Assembly (NCBI RefSeq): GCF_002549775.1
Contig: NZ_NMTR01000017.1
Location: forward strand, 30,934-94,933
Origin: Faecalibacterium langellae
GTDB taxonomy: Bacteria; Bacillota; Clostridia; Oscillospirales; Ruminococcaceae
Reading direction: 5' to 3'
DNA length: 64,000 bases
Within the stretch, counting starts at the first letter, position 1, and each line of letters opens with the position of its first letter. The translations under genes were made by a program, and so were the position numbers. Positions 41,901 through 49,636 of the stretch are shown piece after piece. The notes beneath the pieces are model-generated. The model was not told the DNA's origin. It made no database searches and saw only the letters and a program-made list of their open reading frames with translations.

Positions 41901-43714
41901 ACCTGTCCGAGATGGCAAAGCGCGAACACATCATCCCGCGCACCCTGCTGCCGCCCCCGCTGCCCACCATGCTGACGCTGGCGCAGCTGCAGGAGCGCTT
42001 CCCCGGCAAGACGCCGGAAAAGATCTCGGCCCTCGTGGGCATGATCGACGACCCGGGCAAGCAGGAACAGTACCCGATGGAGCTGGACCTGCAGAGCACC
42101 CACAACCTGCTGCTGGTGGGCGAAAGCGGCTGCGGCAAGACGGCCATGCTCCAGACCATGCTGCTGAACCTGGCCCAGCGCTATACGCCCGAGCAGGTCA
42201 ACTTCTACATTCTGGATTTCTCCAGTAAGCTGCTGACCCAGTTCCGCCGCATCCCGCACTGCGGCATCGTGCTGACCGACGAGGACGAACCGTCCATCGA
42301 CCGCCTGTTCGAGATGATCACCGACGAGACCAAGCGCCGCCAGAAGCTGTTCGCGCAGGCCGAGGTGAACAGCTATGAGGCTTACTGCCGGGTGGAAAAG
42401 CTGCCCCTGTGGGTGGTGGTGATCGACGGCGTGGTCAACTTTACCAGCATCAAGAAGGGCAACTTCTACTACAGCACCATCCACGATTTCATGCGTGACG
42501 GCGCGCCCTACGGCATCAAATTCGTGCTGGCAGGCGGCCATTACAACGAGTTCAGTATGCGTGTGCGGCAGGAAGCCAGCGAGCACATCGGCATGAACCA
42601 GAAGGACAAGTACGGCTACTTCGACATTCTGGGCTGCAAGACCGAATATCTGCCGCCCTGCCTGCCGGGCCGCGGCCTGTGCATCTGGGAGGAGCAGCCG
42701 CTGGAGTTCCAGGGCGCGATCCTTTCGGACAGCGAGGACCAGCAGGCCGCCGCACAGCAGCTGCGCGCCGCGCTGGACGAGATCGCGGCCCGCGATGCAG
42801 CATACCCCCCGGCCATGCGTCTGCCGATGGTGGAAGAAGGCCAGAGCTACGCAGAATTCTGCGAAAAGTTTGCGCCGATGCGCATCCCGCTGGGCTACAA
42901 CCTCTCGGATGCAAAGCCGGTGGCGCTGCCGCTGCGCCAGACCTTCTCGCTGACGGTCTACAACGGCAACCCGGCCGGTGCCGAGCACATCGTGAGCACC
43001 CTGCTGCAGGCGTACTGCCGCGAGCACATGGAGCTGTTCATTGTGCGCCGCAACTTCAACAGCATCTATGCGGACGGTTCGGACCTGCTGCAGCAGCTGC
43101 AGGCGCAGACCAAGGTCACCCTGTTCGAGCAGGATAAGGAGACCGGCCTGCAGGAGCTGTTCGAGCGCCTGATGGCGATCATGGGCGAGCGCATGCAGCT
43201 GCGCAACGAGTTCGTGCAGCAGAACGGCCTGACCCGTGGCGACCCGCAGAACACGGTGCGTGCCTTTGAGTATATCCACGCCCACAGCACGCCGCTGATG
43301 GTGATCTTTGAAAACTACTACGAGTTTGCAAAGTCGCTGTACGACGGCCAGGCGGTGATGTTTGCCGAGCTGTTCCGTGCGCAGGACCCGAACACGACCA
43401 GCAAGAAGAACAACGGCTATGGCTACAACATCTACTATACGGCCTGCTTCGGACCCGGCGAGTATACGCTGACGGCGGCCCAGACGCCGATGGCAGACTG
43501 CTTCAACCCCCAGAAGTTCACCCTGATGTTCGGCGGCCAGCTGGACAAATGCGGCGCCGTTCCGCTGCCGCGGGATTACCTGGCGATCAACGAGCCGGAT
43601 GAGCACTACAACCACTGCGTGATGTACTATCAGGGCAGGCTGGCCGGGCTCTCGCTGCCCTGCGGCGAGCTGGTGCATGTGGAACCCGACCCGGATGAAG
43701 TGCCGATCATTTGA
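38999..43714 (+). CDS. essC: EssC-like FHA-FtsK/SpoIIIE ATPase, type VII secretion motor
   Basis: 1571 residues. In order: a degenerate FHA-like beta domain (about 10-95); a canonical FHA domain (about 112-200: IRFGRDNTNDIV, SSNGFVSHHHA, ESANGVYVN); a hydrophobic pair (about 275-305); a charged coiled coil; a first FtsK domain with Walker A AGMTGSGKSE at about 695-704 and Walker B LFIISDEFAE near 812; a second with GESGCGKT near 1040; and a third, degenerate module from about 1280 without a Walker A. EssC proteins of Firmicutes have this layout and drive export of WXG100 substrates across the membrane. The intact FHA suggests docking to phosphothreonine made by the locus' kinases. Module 2 Walker B (VVVIDGVV) lacks the acidic pair. 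Confidence 0.93.
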   Translation: MDRPKPLTANVGQDAAYLGMRVNLIGENGHIDALLLPRVAEGKYRFSQAGSGFLSIEALGGQWYLCCDAATCFVGAQSVDCRQTPLALRQMYFLRNAGRQYILYAETITKASSVFRNYRARYNVPIRFGRDNTNDIVSSNGFVSHHHAIFRLTERGWEVQDLESANGVYVNHCRVRGTAALKLGDVVYLMGPRVIVGTDFLSICSGDTKMYVSPSVLPVLDPPRGDVGVATGARRGGLYNRGPRSRYSMEWPAIAVDAPPMPMNSDKMPLVLRMGSSAVMGGRSIMMGSYSMALTSLVFPFLTQRYTEKERKEYEARRLEKYGEYLEAKKQEIEKECKHEYDVLNANYPNMSSVLGYFESMVSRLWERRNTDDDFLTLRIGSGTVPMRAALEYPQERFEMEQDTLEAQMYALVQQTYVIPKAPVMTSLLEDYVCGVVGDRPYVLAFVRSLAAQLMMTHSYDEVKCIFLLEKEELPALNEVRYLPHVWNNERTIRFLATSQPGASAIGEYLRREMEGAFGAKADVAKYRRTHPHYVVFALSKSLYDNLEVLKDVLAEDHNVGLSVVAAFEQQPKESTRIFRMSSTGTHHAYDLLHPDQPPQEFALDRYGEDRYLASMKKLANTSLMTIAGSYSLPKTFTFLEMFGVGKVEHLNLLKRWADSDPTRSLAAPVGVGTDGELFMLDLHEKRQGPHGLVAGMTGSGKSEFIITYILSMAVNFSPDEVAFLLIDYKGGGLAGAFEDKARGIHLPHLVGTITNLDGAAISRSMISIESELKRRQRIFNEAKSRCNEGTLDIYDYQRLYRAHRVEEPLPHLFIISDEFAELKSQQPEFMDKLISTARIGRSLGVHLILATQKPSGVVNDQIWSNTKFRVCLRVQDTGDSQDMLKRPDAASLKDTGRFYLQVGYNEYFAMGQSAWCGAEYIPQDEVVQQKDESVQVIDDTAQTLLVAKPIKKKKKAESKQIVAVVQYLSEMAKREHIIPRTLLPPPLPTMLTLAQLQERFPGKTPEKISALVGMIDDPGKQEQYPMELDLQSTHNLLLVGESGCGKTAMLQTMLLNLAQRYTPEQVNFYILDFSSKLLTQFRRIPHCGIVLTDEDEPSIDRLFEMITDETKRRQKLFAQAEVNSYEAYCRVEKLPLWVVVIDGVVNFTSIKKGNFYYSTIHDFMRDGAPYGIKFVLAGGHYNEFSMRVRQEASEHIGMNQKDKYGYFDILGCKTEYLPPCLPGRGLCIWEEQPLEFQGAILSDSEDQQAAAQQLRAALDEIAARDAAYPPAMRLPMVEEGQSYAEFCEKFAPMRIPLGYNLSDAKPVALPLRQTFSLTVYNGNPAGAEHIVSTLLQAYCREHMELFIVRRNFNSIYADGSDLLQQLQAQTKVTLFEQDKETGLQELFERLMAIMGERMQLRNEFVQQNGLTRGDPQNTVRAFEYIHAHSTPLMVIFENYYEFAKSLYDGQAVMFAELFRAQDPNTTSKKNNGYGYNIYYTACFGPGEYTLTAAQTPMADCFNPQKFTLMFGGQLDKCGAVPLPRDYLAINEPDEHYNHCVMYYQGRLAGLSLPCGELVHVEPDPDEVPII

Positions 43715-43734
43715 GAAAGCAAGGAGAATTGACC

Positions 43735-44874
43735 ATGGCTGACAGAAAGAGTGTCCAGACCGAAGGCTATCAGCTGGAGCTGGAACACCTGACCCAGGAG
43801 AAAAAGCTGATGCAGCAGCTGCTGCAGATGTGCACCGAGCAGTATGCAGAGGTCTGCGAGCGCTTCCCCGAAGAAGATGCGATGAAGATCCACAAGGATT
43901 ACCTCAAAAAGCAGCTGGGACGGTATCAGCAGTGCGTCCGGATCGCAGAGTGGCGAGCCAAGAAGCTGCGCGGCATCACCTTTGGCCGCGAGGAATATCC
44001 CGCGTTCTGCGAGAAGTTCCCGGCTGGCCGCATTCCGCTGGGCTACGACGACCAGAGCGATAACTCCATCGCCCTGCCGCTGCGGCAGATGTTCTCCCTC
44101 TCGGTGGTGGTGAAGGAGCCGGAGACCCGGGAAAAGGTCTACGCAAACCTTCTGGAAGCCTATGCCCGCGAGGGGATGCAGGTGATGGTCTTCAAGAAAA
44201 AGAAGAACAGCCTGTTCGGGGAGGGCTCGCCCCTGCTGCAGGCCTACCAGAAGCGCACCGACATGATCCTGCTGGAAGCTGCGGCAGAGGATGGCAAGCG
44301 TCTGGTCGATAAACTGACAAAAGAAATGCAGAAACGCGCGGACCTGAAGCGTAAATACTGCAAGGAGCATGATCTGGATGCGGCCGATCCGACTTCTGCA
44401 TTGAAGGCCTTTGACTTCATCCGCAGCAAAACGAAGCCGCTGATGGTCTGGTTCGAAGCTTTTGAGGAGCTGGAGACCATATTCACAGCGGAGGACAAAG
44501 CATCGCTGGGTGCATTGTTTGCGGCAGGCGGCAAGCAGGAAGAAATGACGGATCACGCTAACCTGCAGCGAGGCCGCGGCTACAACCTGTATTATACCGG
44601 CTGCTTCAAGGAAGGCTTTTCCCAGTGCGGGCAGCAGCAGGATGATTCCCTGCTGGAGCAGTTCAACCCCCAGCAGCACATCCTGCGCTTCAACGAGGAG
44701 CCGGAGGAAAAATGTTTCGCCCGCTGGGAGGAGTACCAGTACGGCATCCCCGGCAAGACCCAGTGCAGCTGCATCATGACCTACAACGGCGAAGACTACT
44801 GCATCACGATGCCCTGCGGCACCCACGAGGAAGAAAACCCGGACGATCTGAACATTTTCACGCTGGACCTGTAA
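43735..44874 (+). CDS. Stand-alone paralogue of the EssC C-terminal module
   Basis: 379 residues from the ATG at 43735 (AAGGAG 8 bases upstream). Residues 1-90 form a charged coiled coil (HLTQEKKLMQQLLQM). From about 85 the protein aligns by eye with the last 290 residues of the EssC-like protein: YPAFCEKFPAGRIPLGYD versus YAEFCEKFAPMRIPLGYN, LPLRQMFSLSV versus LPLRQTFSLTV, GYNLYYTGCF versus GYNIYYTACF, and MPCG versus LPCG near the end. It has no Walker A, so it should not hydrolyse ATP. It probably arose by partial duplication and may bind substrate or cap the EssC ring. I know no such separate subunit in the well-studied systems. Confidence 0.8.
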   Translation: MADRKSVQTEGYQLELEHLTQEKKLMQQLLQMCTEQYAEVCERFPEEDAMKIHKDYLKKQLGRYQQCVRIAEWRAKKLRGITFGREEYPAFCEKFPAGRIPLGYDDQSDNSIALPLRQMFSLSVVVKEPETREKVYANLLEAYAREGMQVMVFKKKKNSLFGEGSPLLQAYQKRTDMILLEAAAEDGKRLVDKLTKEMQKRADLKRKYCKEHDLDAADPTSALKAFDFIRSKTKPLMVWFEAFEELETIFTAEDKASLGALFAAGGKQEEMTDHANLQRGRGYNLYYTGCFKEGFSQCGQQQDDSLLEQFNPQQHILRFNEEPEEKCFARWEEYQYGIPGKTQCSCIMTYNGEDYCITMPCGTHEEENPDDLNIFTLDL

Positions 44875-44887
44875 GGCGGAGAACGGC

Positions 44888-45139
44888 ATGGATAAGCTTT
44901 TGCTGACCATCGAAGTCCCTTCGGTGGAACAAATATTCGATTTTACGGCCCCCAAGACCATCACGCCGGGCCTGATGCGCGAACTGCTGTATCAGGTGCT
45001 GGCAGAGCTGACGGGCGGGGCCTACATCCCTTCCGGCGCAGAACTGCTGTGCCGGCGCGAAGACCGGAAGGTCTTGCCCACGGAAGTATCGCTGGAAGAC
45101 AGCGGTGTACAGATGGGCGACCATCTGATCCTGTTCTGA
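44888..45139 (+). CDS. YukD/EsaB-like ubiquitin-fold protein
   Basis: 83 residues. The pattern LLLTIEVPSVEQIFDFTAPK, ITPGLMRELLYQVLAEL, then LLCRREDRKVLPTEVSLEDSGVQMGDHLILF follows the beta-grasp plan of YukD/EsaB: two strands, a helix, and the final GD-LIL strand. The small acidic loop before GDHLILF is typical. EsaB-type proteins are cytosolic accessory factors of type VII secretion. The position just after the motor genes supports the call. Confidence 0.75.
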   Translation: MDKLLLTIEVPSVEQIFDFTAPKTITPGLMRELLYQVLAELTGGAYIPSGAELLCRREDRKVLPTEVSLEDSGVQMGDHLILF

Positions 45140-45153
45140 AACAGTGAGGACCC

Positions 45154-45354
45154 ATGGATTATTACATCGACGAGCTCTACGAAGGCTGTGTGAGCGAACT
45201 GAATACCCTGTATCAGCTGTTGGAGCAGGACAAAGACGAACTATCAGGCTGTGTGGGTGGAGAACTGCTGGACGCGTACAGAAAAAATACAGATCTCCTT
45301 CTGCAGCAGCTTGATGGAATACAAAAAGATCTGCGCATCATTTTTGATGTCTGA
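45154..45354 (+). CDS. Small helical protein, possible WXG100-like partner
   Basis: 66 residues, acidic and helical, with a heptad-like run LNTLYQLLEQDKDEL and GELLDAYRKNTDLL. It lacks a WXG turn, though CVGGELL in the middle could make a helical hairpin. It lies between the YukD-like gene and the secreted-protein genes with a short gap, so it belongs to the locus. Function unknown. Confidence 0.65.
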   Translation: MDYYIDELYEGCVSELNTLYQLLEQDKDELSGCVGGELLDAYRKNTDLLLQQLDGIQKDLRIIFDV

Positions 45355-45386
45355 TCGAAAACACATTTAATTGGAGGTATTGTACT

Positions 45387-45716
45387 ATGGCAGCAACTAC
45401 AGCAATGAACATTGATAGCCAGCGCGGCGGCCAGTGGTGTGACGCAGTGGAGCAGATCAACAACAAGGTCCAGCAGATCATGAGCGAGGTCGCTCAGATC
45501 GTCGAGGATCTGGGCAACTCCGACGAGGGCGGCAGCATCGGCGAAAAGCTTGTGAAGGCAGCAGCCGGCTATGTGCAGAAGTTCGGCCAGATGGTTGAGC
45601 AGTTCGTAAATGTTGTAACAACAATTGCTGAACAAATCGGAAAAGCGGTCCAGTTTGCACAAAAGGTCATCGGTGTTATTTCGACTGTGGCGAAGATCGT
45701 GGCAGTATTTGTCTGA
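45387..45716 (+). CDS. Small helical secreted-protein candidate (type VII substrate)
   Basis: 109 residues, almost wholly helical, no signal peptide. An early aromatic SQRGGQWCDAVEQI is followed by long amphipathic helices and a hydrophobic C-terminus (AQKVIGVISTVAKIVAVFV). Length and helical-hairpin plan resemble ESAT-6-like proteins, but the W-x-G turn is not at the usual place. TTGGAGGT precedes the ATG, and codon choice suggests high expression. Likely exported together with the next gene's product. Confidence 0.65.
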   Translation: MAATTAMNIDSQRGGQWCDAVEQINNKVQQIMSEVAQIVEDLGNSDEGGSIGEKLVKAAAGYVQKFGQMVEQFVNVVTTIAEQIGKAVQFAQKVIGVISTVAKIVAVFV

Positions 45717-45758
45717 TCCTGATATGGTGTGGCTTAAAAGCGAAAGGAGCACATTATT

Positions 45759-46100
45759 ATGGCAACAAATTTTGAAAGCATCAAACTGAACTTCAAATCC
45801 AGTGCATACTCCACCGCTGTCACCCAGCTGGAGTCCAAAATGAAGGAACTGGAATCGGCTCGCAGCGAGTATGACCAGCGCCGCAGCGAGATCCCCCAGT
45901 TCTGGGATGGCGATGCACGAGACGAAGCCTATGAGGTCATCGGCCAGAACATTGAGAACGTCAAGACCGCTTACAAGGCCGTGGAAGAAAACATGAAGGC
46001 CTTCAAGGAAGCAGACGAGAGCGCAAACAACATTGCAAGCGAGACCAAGCAGAAGCTGGAAGACGCCCGCAAGAAAGTGCAGAGTCTGTTCCAGTCCTGA
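45759..46100 (+). CDS. WXG100-family protein
   Basis: 113 residues, two helices around FWDGDARDEAYE, in which W-D-G is the WXG turn at about residue 48. The first helix contains LESKMKELESARSEYD and the second NVKTAYKAVEENMKAF. This is the ESAT-6/EsxA type of small substrate exported by type VII systems, usually as a dimer. GAAAGGAG precedes the ATG. The stop overlaps the next start by one base. Confidence 0.88.
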   Translation: MATNFESIKLNFKSSAYSTAVTQLESKMKELESARSEYDQRRSEIPQFWDGDARDEAYEVIGQNIENVKTAYKAVEENMKAFKEADESANNIASETKQKLEDARKKVQSLFQS

Positions 46101-46390
46101 TGGAATTTTATCTAAACCCCGAGCGGCTGGAACAGCGCAATGAAAACGTGCGCGAACAGCTGCGCCATGTCCGGCGCTTTTCCGAGCTTGTCCGGCAGAG
46201 CAAAAAGATCGACACCATGCACCAGAAGGAGCTGATCCGGATTCAGCAGCGCCTGGACCGCATGGAGCGGAATCTGTCGCAACTGATCACTGCGACCGAC
46301 GACGCACTGGCCGAATATGCAAAGCTGCAGCAGGAAATGAAGGATGATATGGCCCAGCTCAGGCACGATGCGACCCAGCTGTTTACATGA
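46100..46390 (+). CDS. Small coiled-coil protein coupled to the WXG100 gene
   Basis: 96 residues, highly charged, predicted coiled coil from about 8 to 90 (RLEQRNENVREQL, QQRLDRMERNLSQL). Its ATG overlaps the WXG100 stop (TGATG), so production is coupled. It may be a chaperone or second partner of the WXG100 protein. No family recognised. Confidence 0.65.
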   Translation: MEFYLNPERLEQRNENVREQLRHVRRFSELVRQSKKIDTMHQKELIRIQQRLDRMERNLSQLITATDDALAEYAKLQQEMKDDMAQLRHDATQLFT

Positions 46391-46402
46391 CGTGAGTGTT
46401 GG

Positions 46403-46443
46403 GCGGCTCGCCGCAATACCATTTGCAGGCGGGCCGCTTTTTT
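46403..46443 (+). terminator. Terminator within the secretion locus
   Basis: GCGGCTCGCC pairs with GGCGGGCCGC (one mismatch) around a 15-base loop, followed by TTTTTT. It separates the small-protein group from the signalling genes and may keep substrate expression high. Confidence 0.7.
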
Positions 46444-46481
46444 ATCAGAACGATTTGAGGATAAGGAAGGTACGCGAAACC

Positions 46482-48083
46482 ATGCGGACACTGAAACGAA
46501 CGGCGGTATTCCTTTTGACCCTGCTGTGGCTGGCGGGGTGCGGGCTGTGCAGTTTTGCAGCGGGCGATCAGCCGGTGCTGTGGGCGGCGCAGACCGAGCA
46601 GAGCGCGGTGCTGTATCTGCCGCAGTCCGGTGATGTGACCGAATGCCTTGTGGGCAGCGTGAAGTGCACCGGCGTCCAGTCCAAGGCCATCTCGGAGCTG
46701 GAGCACCCCATCCACACGCTGATCTTACTGGATAACTCCCTCTCCATCCCGAAGGAGAGCCGGGAGACCATCTCCAAAATTCTGGACAACCTGGTGGGCA
46801 ACCGGATGCAGGGCGAACTGTATACCATTGCCACCATTTCCGATGATATCCGCTATCTCTGCTCTGCCGAAAGCGATTATCTCTCGCTGGGCAGTGCCAT
46901 TGACGGCATTACATATGAAAACCAGAACACCCAGCTGACCGACCGCGTCTATGAGGCGGTGCAGAAGCTGTATGATGCCGACCCCACCCAGCTGTGCCGG
47001 GTGGTCATCATCTCGGACGGCGTGGACGACAAGCAGATCGGCTACACCCGCACTGAGCTGGAAAACCTGCTGCGCAGCTGCGGCTACCCCATCTACACGG
47101 TGGGCTGCGGCCCCAACGACACGGCTGAGCGCAAAACAAAGCTGGAAAACCTGTTCGCGCTCTCCCGCGTGAACCGAGGCCAGTCCTGGTATCTGGCCGA
47201 GACCAACGACACCTTTGCCATCGCAAAGGGCATCTGTGAGTACAACGGTGCTCAGCGGGTCACCGCGAAGCTGCCGGACGAGGTGTGTGACGGCTCCACC
47301 CGGGCCATTCAGGTCACCTGCGGCGGCACCGCCTACAGCACCCAGCTGAAGATGCCCTTCGTGGCGGCCTCGGAACCGGCTTCGTCGGTCAGCAGCGCCC
47401 CGGCCTCGTCGGCCGCGGAGCCGGTGCAGGACAACTCCAACCAGACGAGGATGCTCCTCCTGCTGGCCGGTGCGGGCGCTGCGGTGGTGATCGTGCTGGT
47501 GGTGGTCTTCGTGGTGCTGGGCCGCAAAAAGAAGGCCGACGCCAAAAAGAAGGACGCCCCCAAGGACCCGCCGCTGCCCGCCCGCCACGGCACCGTGGTG
47601 GTCACGGTGGACGATGACACCCCCGGCGTGCAGAAGACCTGGAACGCTGAAAAGCGCCCTGCCCCGGCCCCGGTGCGGCCAAAGCCCCAGCCGGTGCCGC
47701 CGCCCCAGCCCGTGGACCCCGGCGACGCCACGGTGCGCATGTTCGGCCGCAGCACTCCCTTCGGCGAGACTGCGGCGGCCGGGGCCCGCACCCCGGTGCT
47801 GCGCCTGACCGACCTGAACAACGCGGCCAACACCTACGAAGTGCCGCTGGACGGCATCGTGACCATCGGCCGCAGCGCCGGCTGCCGCCTGGTGCTGAGC
47901 CGCCCCTCGGTCTCCCACAGCCAGTGTGACATCTTTGTGCAGAACGGCCGTGTGTGCATCACCAACCGCAGCGCCACCAACCCCACCTGCGTCAACGGCC
48001 ACCCGGTGGGCACGGCTTCCCCGCTGCCGGACGGCTGCGTGCTGACCATGGGCAACGAGAAAATGAAGGTGGTGATCGTCTGA
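46482..48083 (+). CDS. vWA-domain and FHA-domain membrane protein
   Basis: 533 residues. The N-terminus is a signal sequence with a lipobox-like LAGC (Cys20). An outside von Willebrand A domain follows (about 70-270) with MIDAS DNSLS in LILLDNSLSI and VVIISDGVDD. One transmembrane helix (about 322-345) leads to a Pro-rich linker holding GDATVRMFG, then a cytosolic FHA domain (about 436-533: VTIGRSAGCRLVLSRPSVSHSQ, NPTCVNG). The FHA residues Arg, Ser and His are intact. So it links an outside metal-dependent adhesion fold with inside phosphothreonine recognition. If the lipobox is used the protein would be anchored twice. Confidence 0.85.
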   Translation: MRTLKRTAVFLLTLLWLAGCGLCSFAAGDQPVLWAAQTEQSAVLYLPQSGDVTECLVGSVKCTGVQSKAISELEHPIHTLILLDNSLSIPKESRETISKILDNLVGNRMQGELYTIATISDDIRYLCSAESDYLSLGSAIDGITYENQNTQLTDRVYEAVQKLYDADPTQLCRVVIISDGVDDKQIGYTRTELENLLRSCGYPIYTVGCGPNDTAERKTKLENLFALSRVNRGQSWYLAETNDTFAIAKGICEYNGAQRVTAKLPDEVCDGSTRAIQVTCGGTAYSTQLKMPFVAASEPASSVSSAPASSAAEPVQDNSNQTRMLLLLAGAGAAVVIVLVVVFVVLGRKKKADAKKKDAPKDPPLPARHGTVVVTVDDDTPGVQKTWNAEKRPAPAPVRPKPQPVPPPQPVDPGDATVRMFGRSTPFGETAAAGARTPVLRLTDLNNAANTYEVPLDGIVTIGRSAGCRLVLSRPSVSHSQCDIFVQNGRVCITNRSATNPTCVNGHPVGTASPLPDGCVLTMGNEKMKVVIV

Positions 48084-48085
48084 CC

Positions 48086-48808
48086 ATGCTGCAGGGTGGA
48101 GTATTGTGCAAGACCGGCCTGAAGCGCAAGGTCAACCAGGACCGCGCCGGGATGCTGGCAGACGGCGACACCTGCCTGTGCTACATCGCGGACGGCATGG
48201 GCGGCCACTACGCCGGAGAAAAGGCCAGCGGCCTCATCGCCCAGTCGCTGACCGACTGGTGGGACGGCTGCCACGAGGCCGCGCGCCGGATGCCGCTGCA
48301 GGAGCTGGCCGAGCACTTCAAAGAATTGCTGGACGGCTGCGCATCCCAGCTCAACCGCGAGATCCCGGAGGACGAATACTGCGGGTCCACCATCGTGCTG
48401 CTGTGGCTGAACGGCGGGCAGTACCTGCTGCTGACGGCGGGCGACAGCCGCTGCTACCGGCTGCGGCGGGGGCTGCTGCGCACCGAGTTCTGCCAGATGA
48501 GCACCGACGACGTCTACCACGCCAAAGGCCCCGAGGACGCGGCGCTGGAAGGCAAGCTGACCAACTGCATCGGCTCCCAGTACACGGCGCACTACACCGT
48601 GCAGACCGGCACGGCCGAGCGCCGCACCCTGTTCGCGCTGTGCAGCGACGGCGTTTACCGCTGCTGCCCGCCGGTCTCGCTGCAGGCAGAGCTGGCCGAG
48701 GCTTTCCGCACCGACGACCTCAAGCCGGTGCTGGACCGCATCAGCGCCATCGTCTGCTCCCACGGCGCACCGGATAACTATTCGCTGGTCGTGGCGCAGA
48801 TCAAATAA
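48086..48808 (+). CDS. PP2C-family Ser/Thr phosphatase 1
   Basis: 240 residues. Metal-binding motifs of PPM/PP2C phosphatases are present: KVNQDRAG, YIADGMGGHYAGE, CGSTIV, LLTAGDSRCYR and LFALCSDGVYR. The final GAPDNYSLVVAQ supplies the last Asp. It should reverse the modifications made by the kinases of the locus. The start at 48086 lies 3 bases after the vWA-FHA stop and has only GGTGGTGAT upstream, so it may depend on coupling. Confidence 0.88.
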   Translation: MLQGGVLCKTGLKRKVNQDRAGMLADGDTCLCYIADGMGGHYAGEKASGLIAQSLTDWWDGCHEAARRMPLQELAEHFKELLDGCASQLNREIPEDEYCGSTIVLLWLNGGQYLLLTAGDSRCYRLRRGLLRTEFCQMSTDDVYHAKGPEDAALEGKLTNCIGSQYTAHYTVQTGTAERRTLFALCSDGVYRCCPPVSLQAELAEAFRTDDLKPVLDRISAIVCSHGAPDNYSLVVAQIK

Positions 48809-48833
48809 CCGAAACATCGGCAGGAGGAATTTC

Positions 48834-49619
48834 ATGGATTATCAGATCTCCTATGCCTGCATGAGCCACATCGGCAGGCGCCGGCGCATGAACCAGGACA
48901 ACTTCCTGTGCGGCGGCATCTATGCAAAGCCGGATCAGCCCGGCCGGGGCCGCGCGCCCATCACCGGTAGCGTCACCTCGGCGCAGACCTCCCTGTTCGG
49001 CGTGTTCGACGGCATGGGCGGCGAGGAACGGGGTGAGATGGCTTCCTACCTTGCGGCAAAGGCAGCCTTCAGCACCCTGCGCAGCGGCACGCCCCGCCAG
49101 ACGCTGGAGGCGGTGTGCCAGAACGCGAACCTGGACATCTGCCATTTCATCGAGGAGAACGGCCTGGGCACCTGCGGCACCACCGCCGCCATGCTGCTGC
49201 TGACGGCAAACGGCGTGAGCGCGTGCAACATCGGCGACAGCAAGATCTTCCGTCTCAGTGCAGGCAGCCTGTACCAGATCTCGGAAGATCACCTTTCCAT
49301 CGCGCCCTACGGCGAGAAAGCGCCCCTGTCCCAGTATCTGGGCATCCCGCCGGAGGAGCTGACCATCTGCCCGTATTACGCCGAGCTGCCCTATGCGGAC
49401 CAGGACAAATATCTGCTGTGCTCCGACGGCCTGACCGACATGGTCCCGCCCGAAGACATCGCCCGCATCCTGGCAAAGTTCCCGGCGGAGCAGGCGGCGC
49501 AGATCCTGCTGCAGAACGCGCTGGACAACGGCGGAAAAGATAATGTGACCCTGATCGTGCTCGAGATCGGGCGGCCCGCTGCGACCGGGCTGCTGGACCG
49601 GATCAGGAATCTGTTTTAA
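48834..49619 (+). CDS. PP2C-family Ser/Thr phosphatase 2
   Basis: 261 residues. Motifs: RMNQDNFL, GVFDGMGGEERGE, CGTTAAML, CNIGDSKIF, LLCSDGLTD and GGKDNVTLIVLE, complete for PP2C. It is divergent from the first phosphatase, so the two probably have different targets. GGAGGAATTTC before the ATG is a good ribosome site. Its stop is followed directly by the first kinase gene. Confidence 0.9.
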   Translation: MDYQISYACMSHIGRRRRMNQDNFLCGGIYAKPDQPGRGRAPITGSVTSAQTSLFGVFDGMGGEERGEMASYLAAKAAFSTLRSGTPRQTLEAVCQNANLDICHFIEENGLGTCGTTAAMLLLTANGVSACNIGDSKIFRLSAGSLYQISEDHLSIAPYGEKAPLSQYLGIPPEELTICPYYAELPYADQDKYLLCSDGLTDMVPPEDIARILAKFPAEQAAQILLQNALDNGGKDNVTLIVLEIGRPAATGLLDRIRNLF

Positions 49620-49636
49620 TGAAGGAGGAACCAAAC

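Noticed and set aside
38984..43678. A 1564-residue open frame on the minus strand
   Set aside because: It mirrors the essC-like gene on the opposite strand. The strong GC3 bias of the real gene removes stops from the antisense frame; it has no ribosome site and its composition (His, Gln, Val-rich) is not protein-like.
45387..46390. Small proteins as LXG or polymorphic toxins
   Set aside because: All are short helical proteins without a C-terminal toxin domain or adjacent immunity gene.
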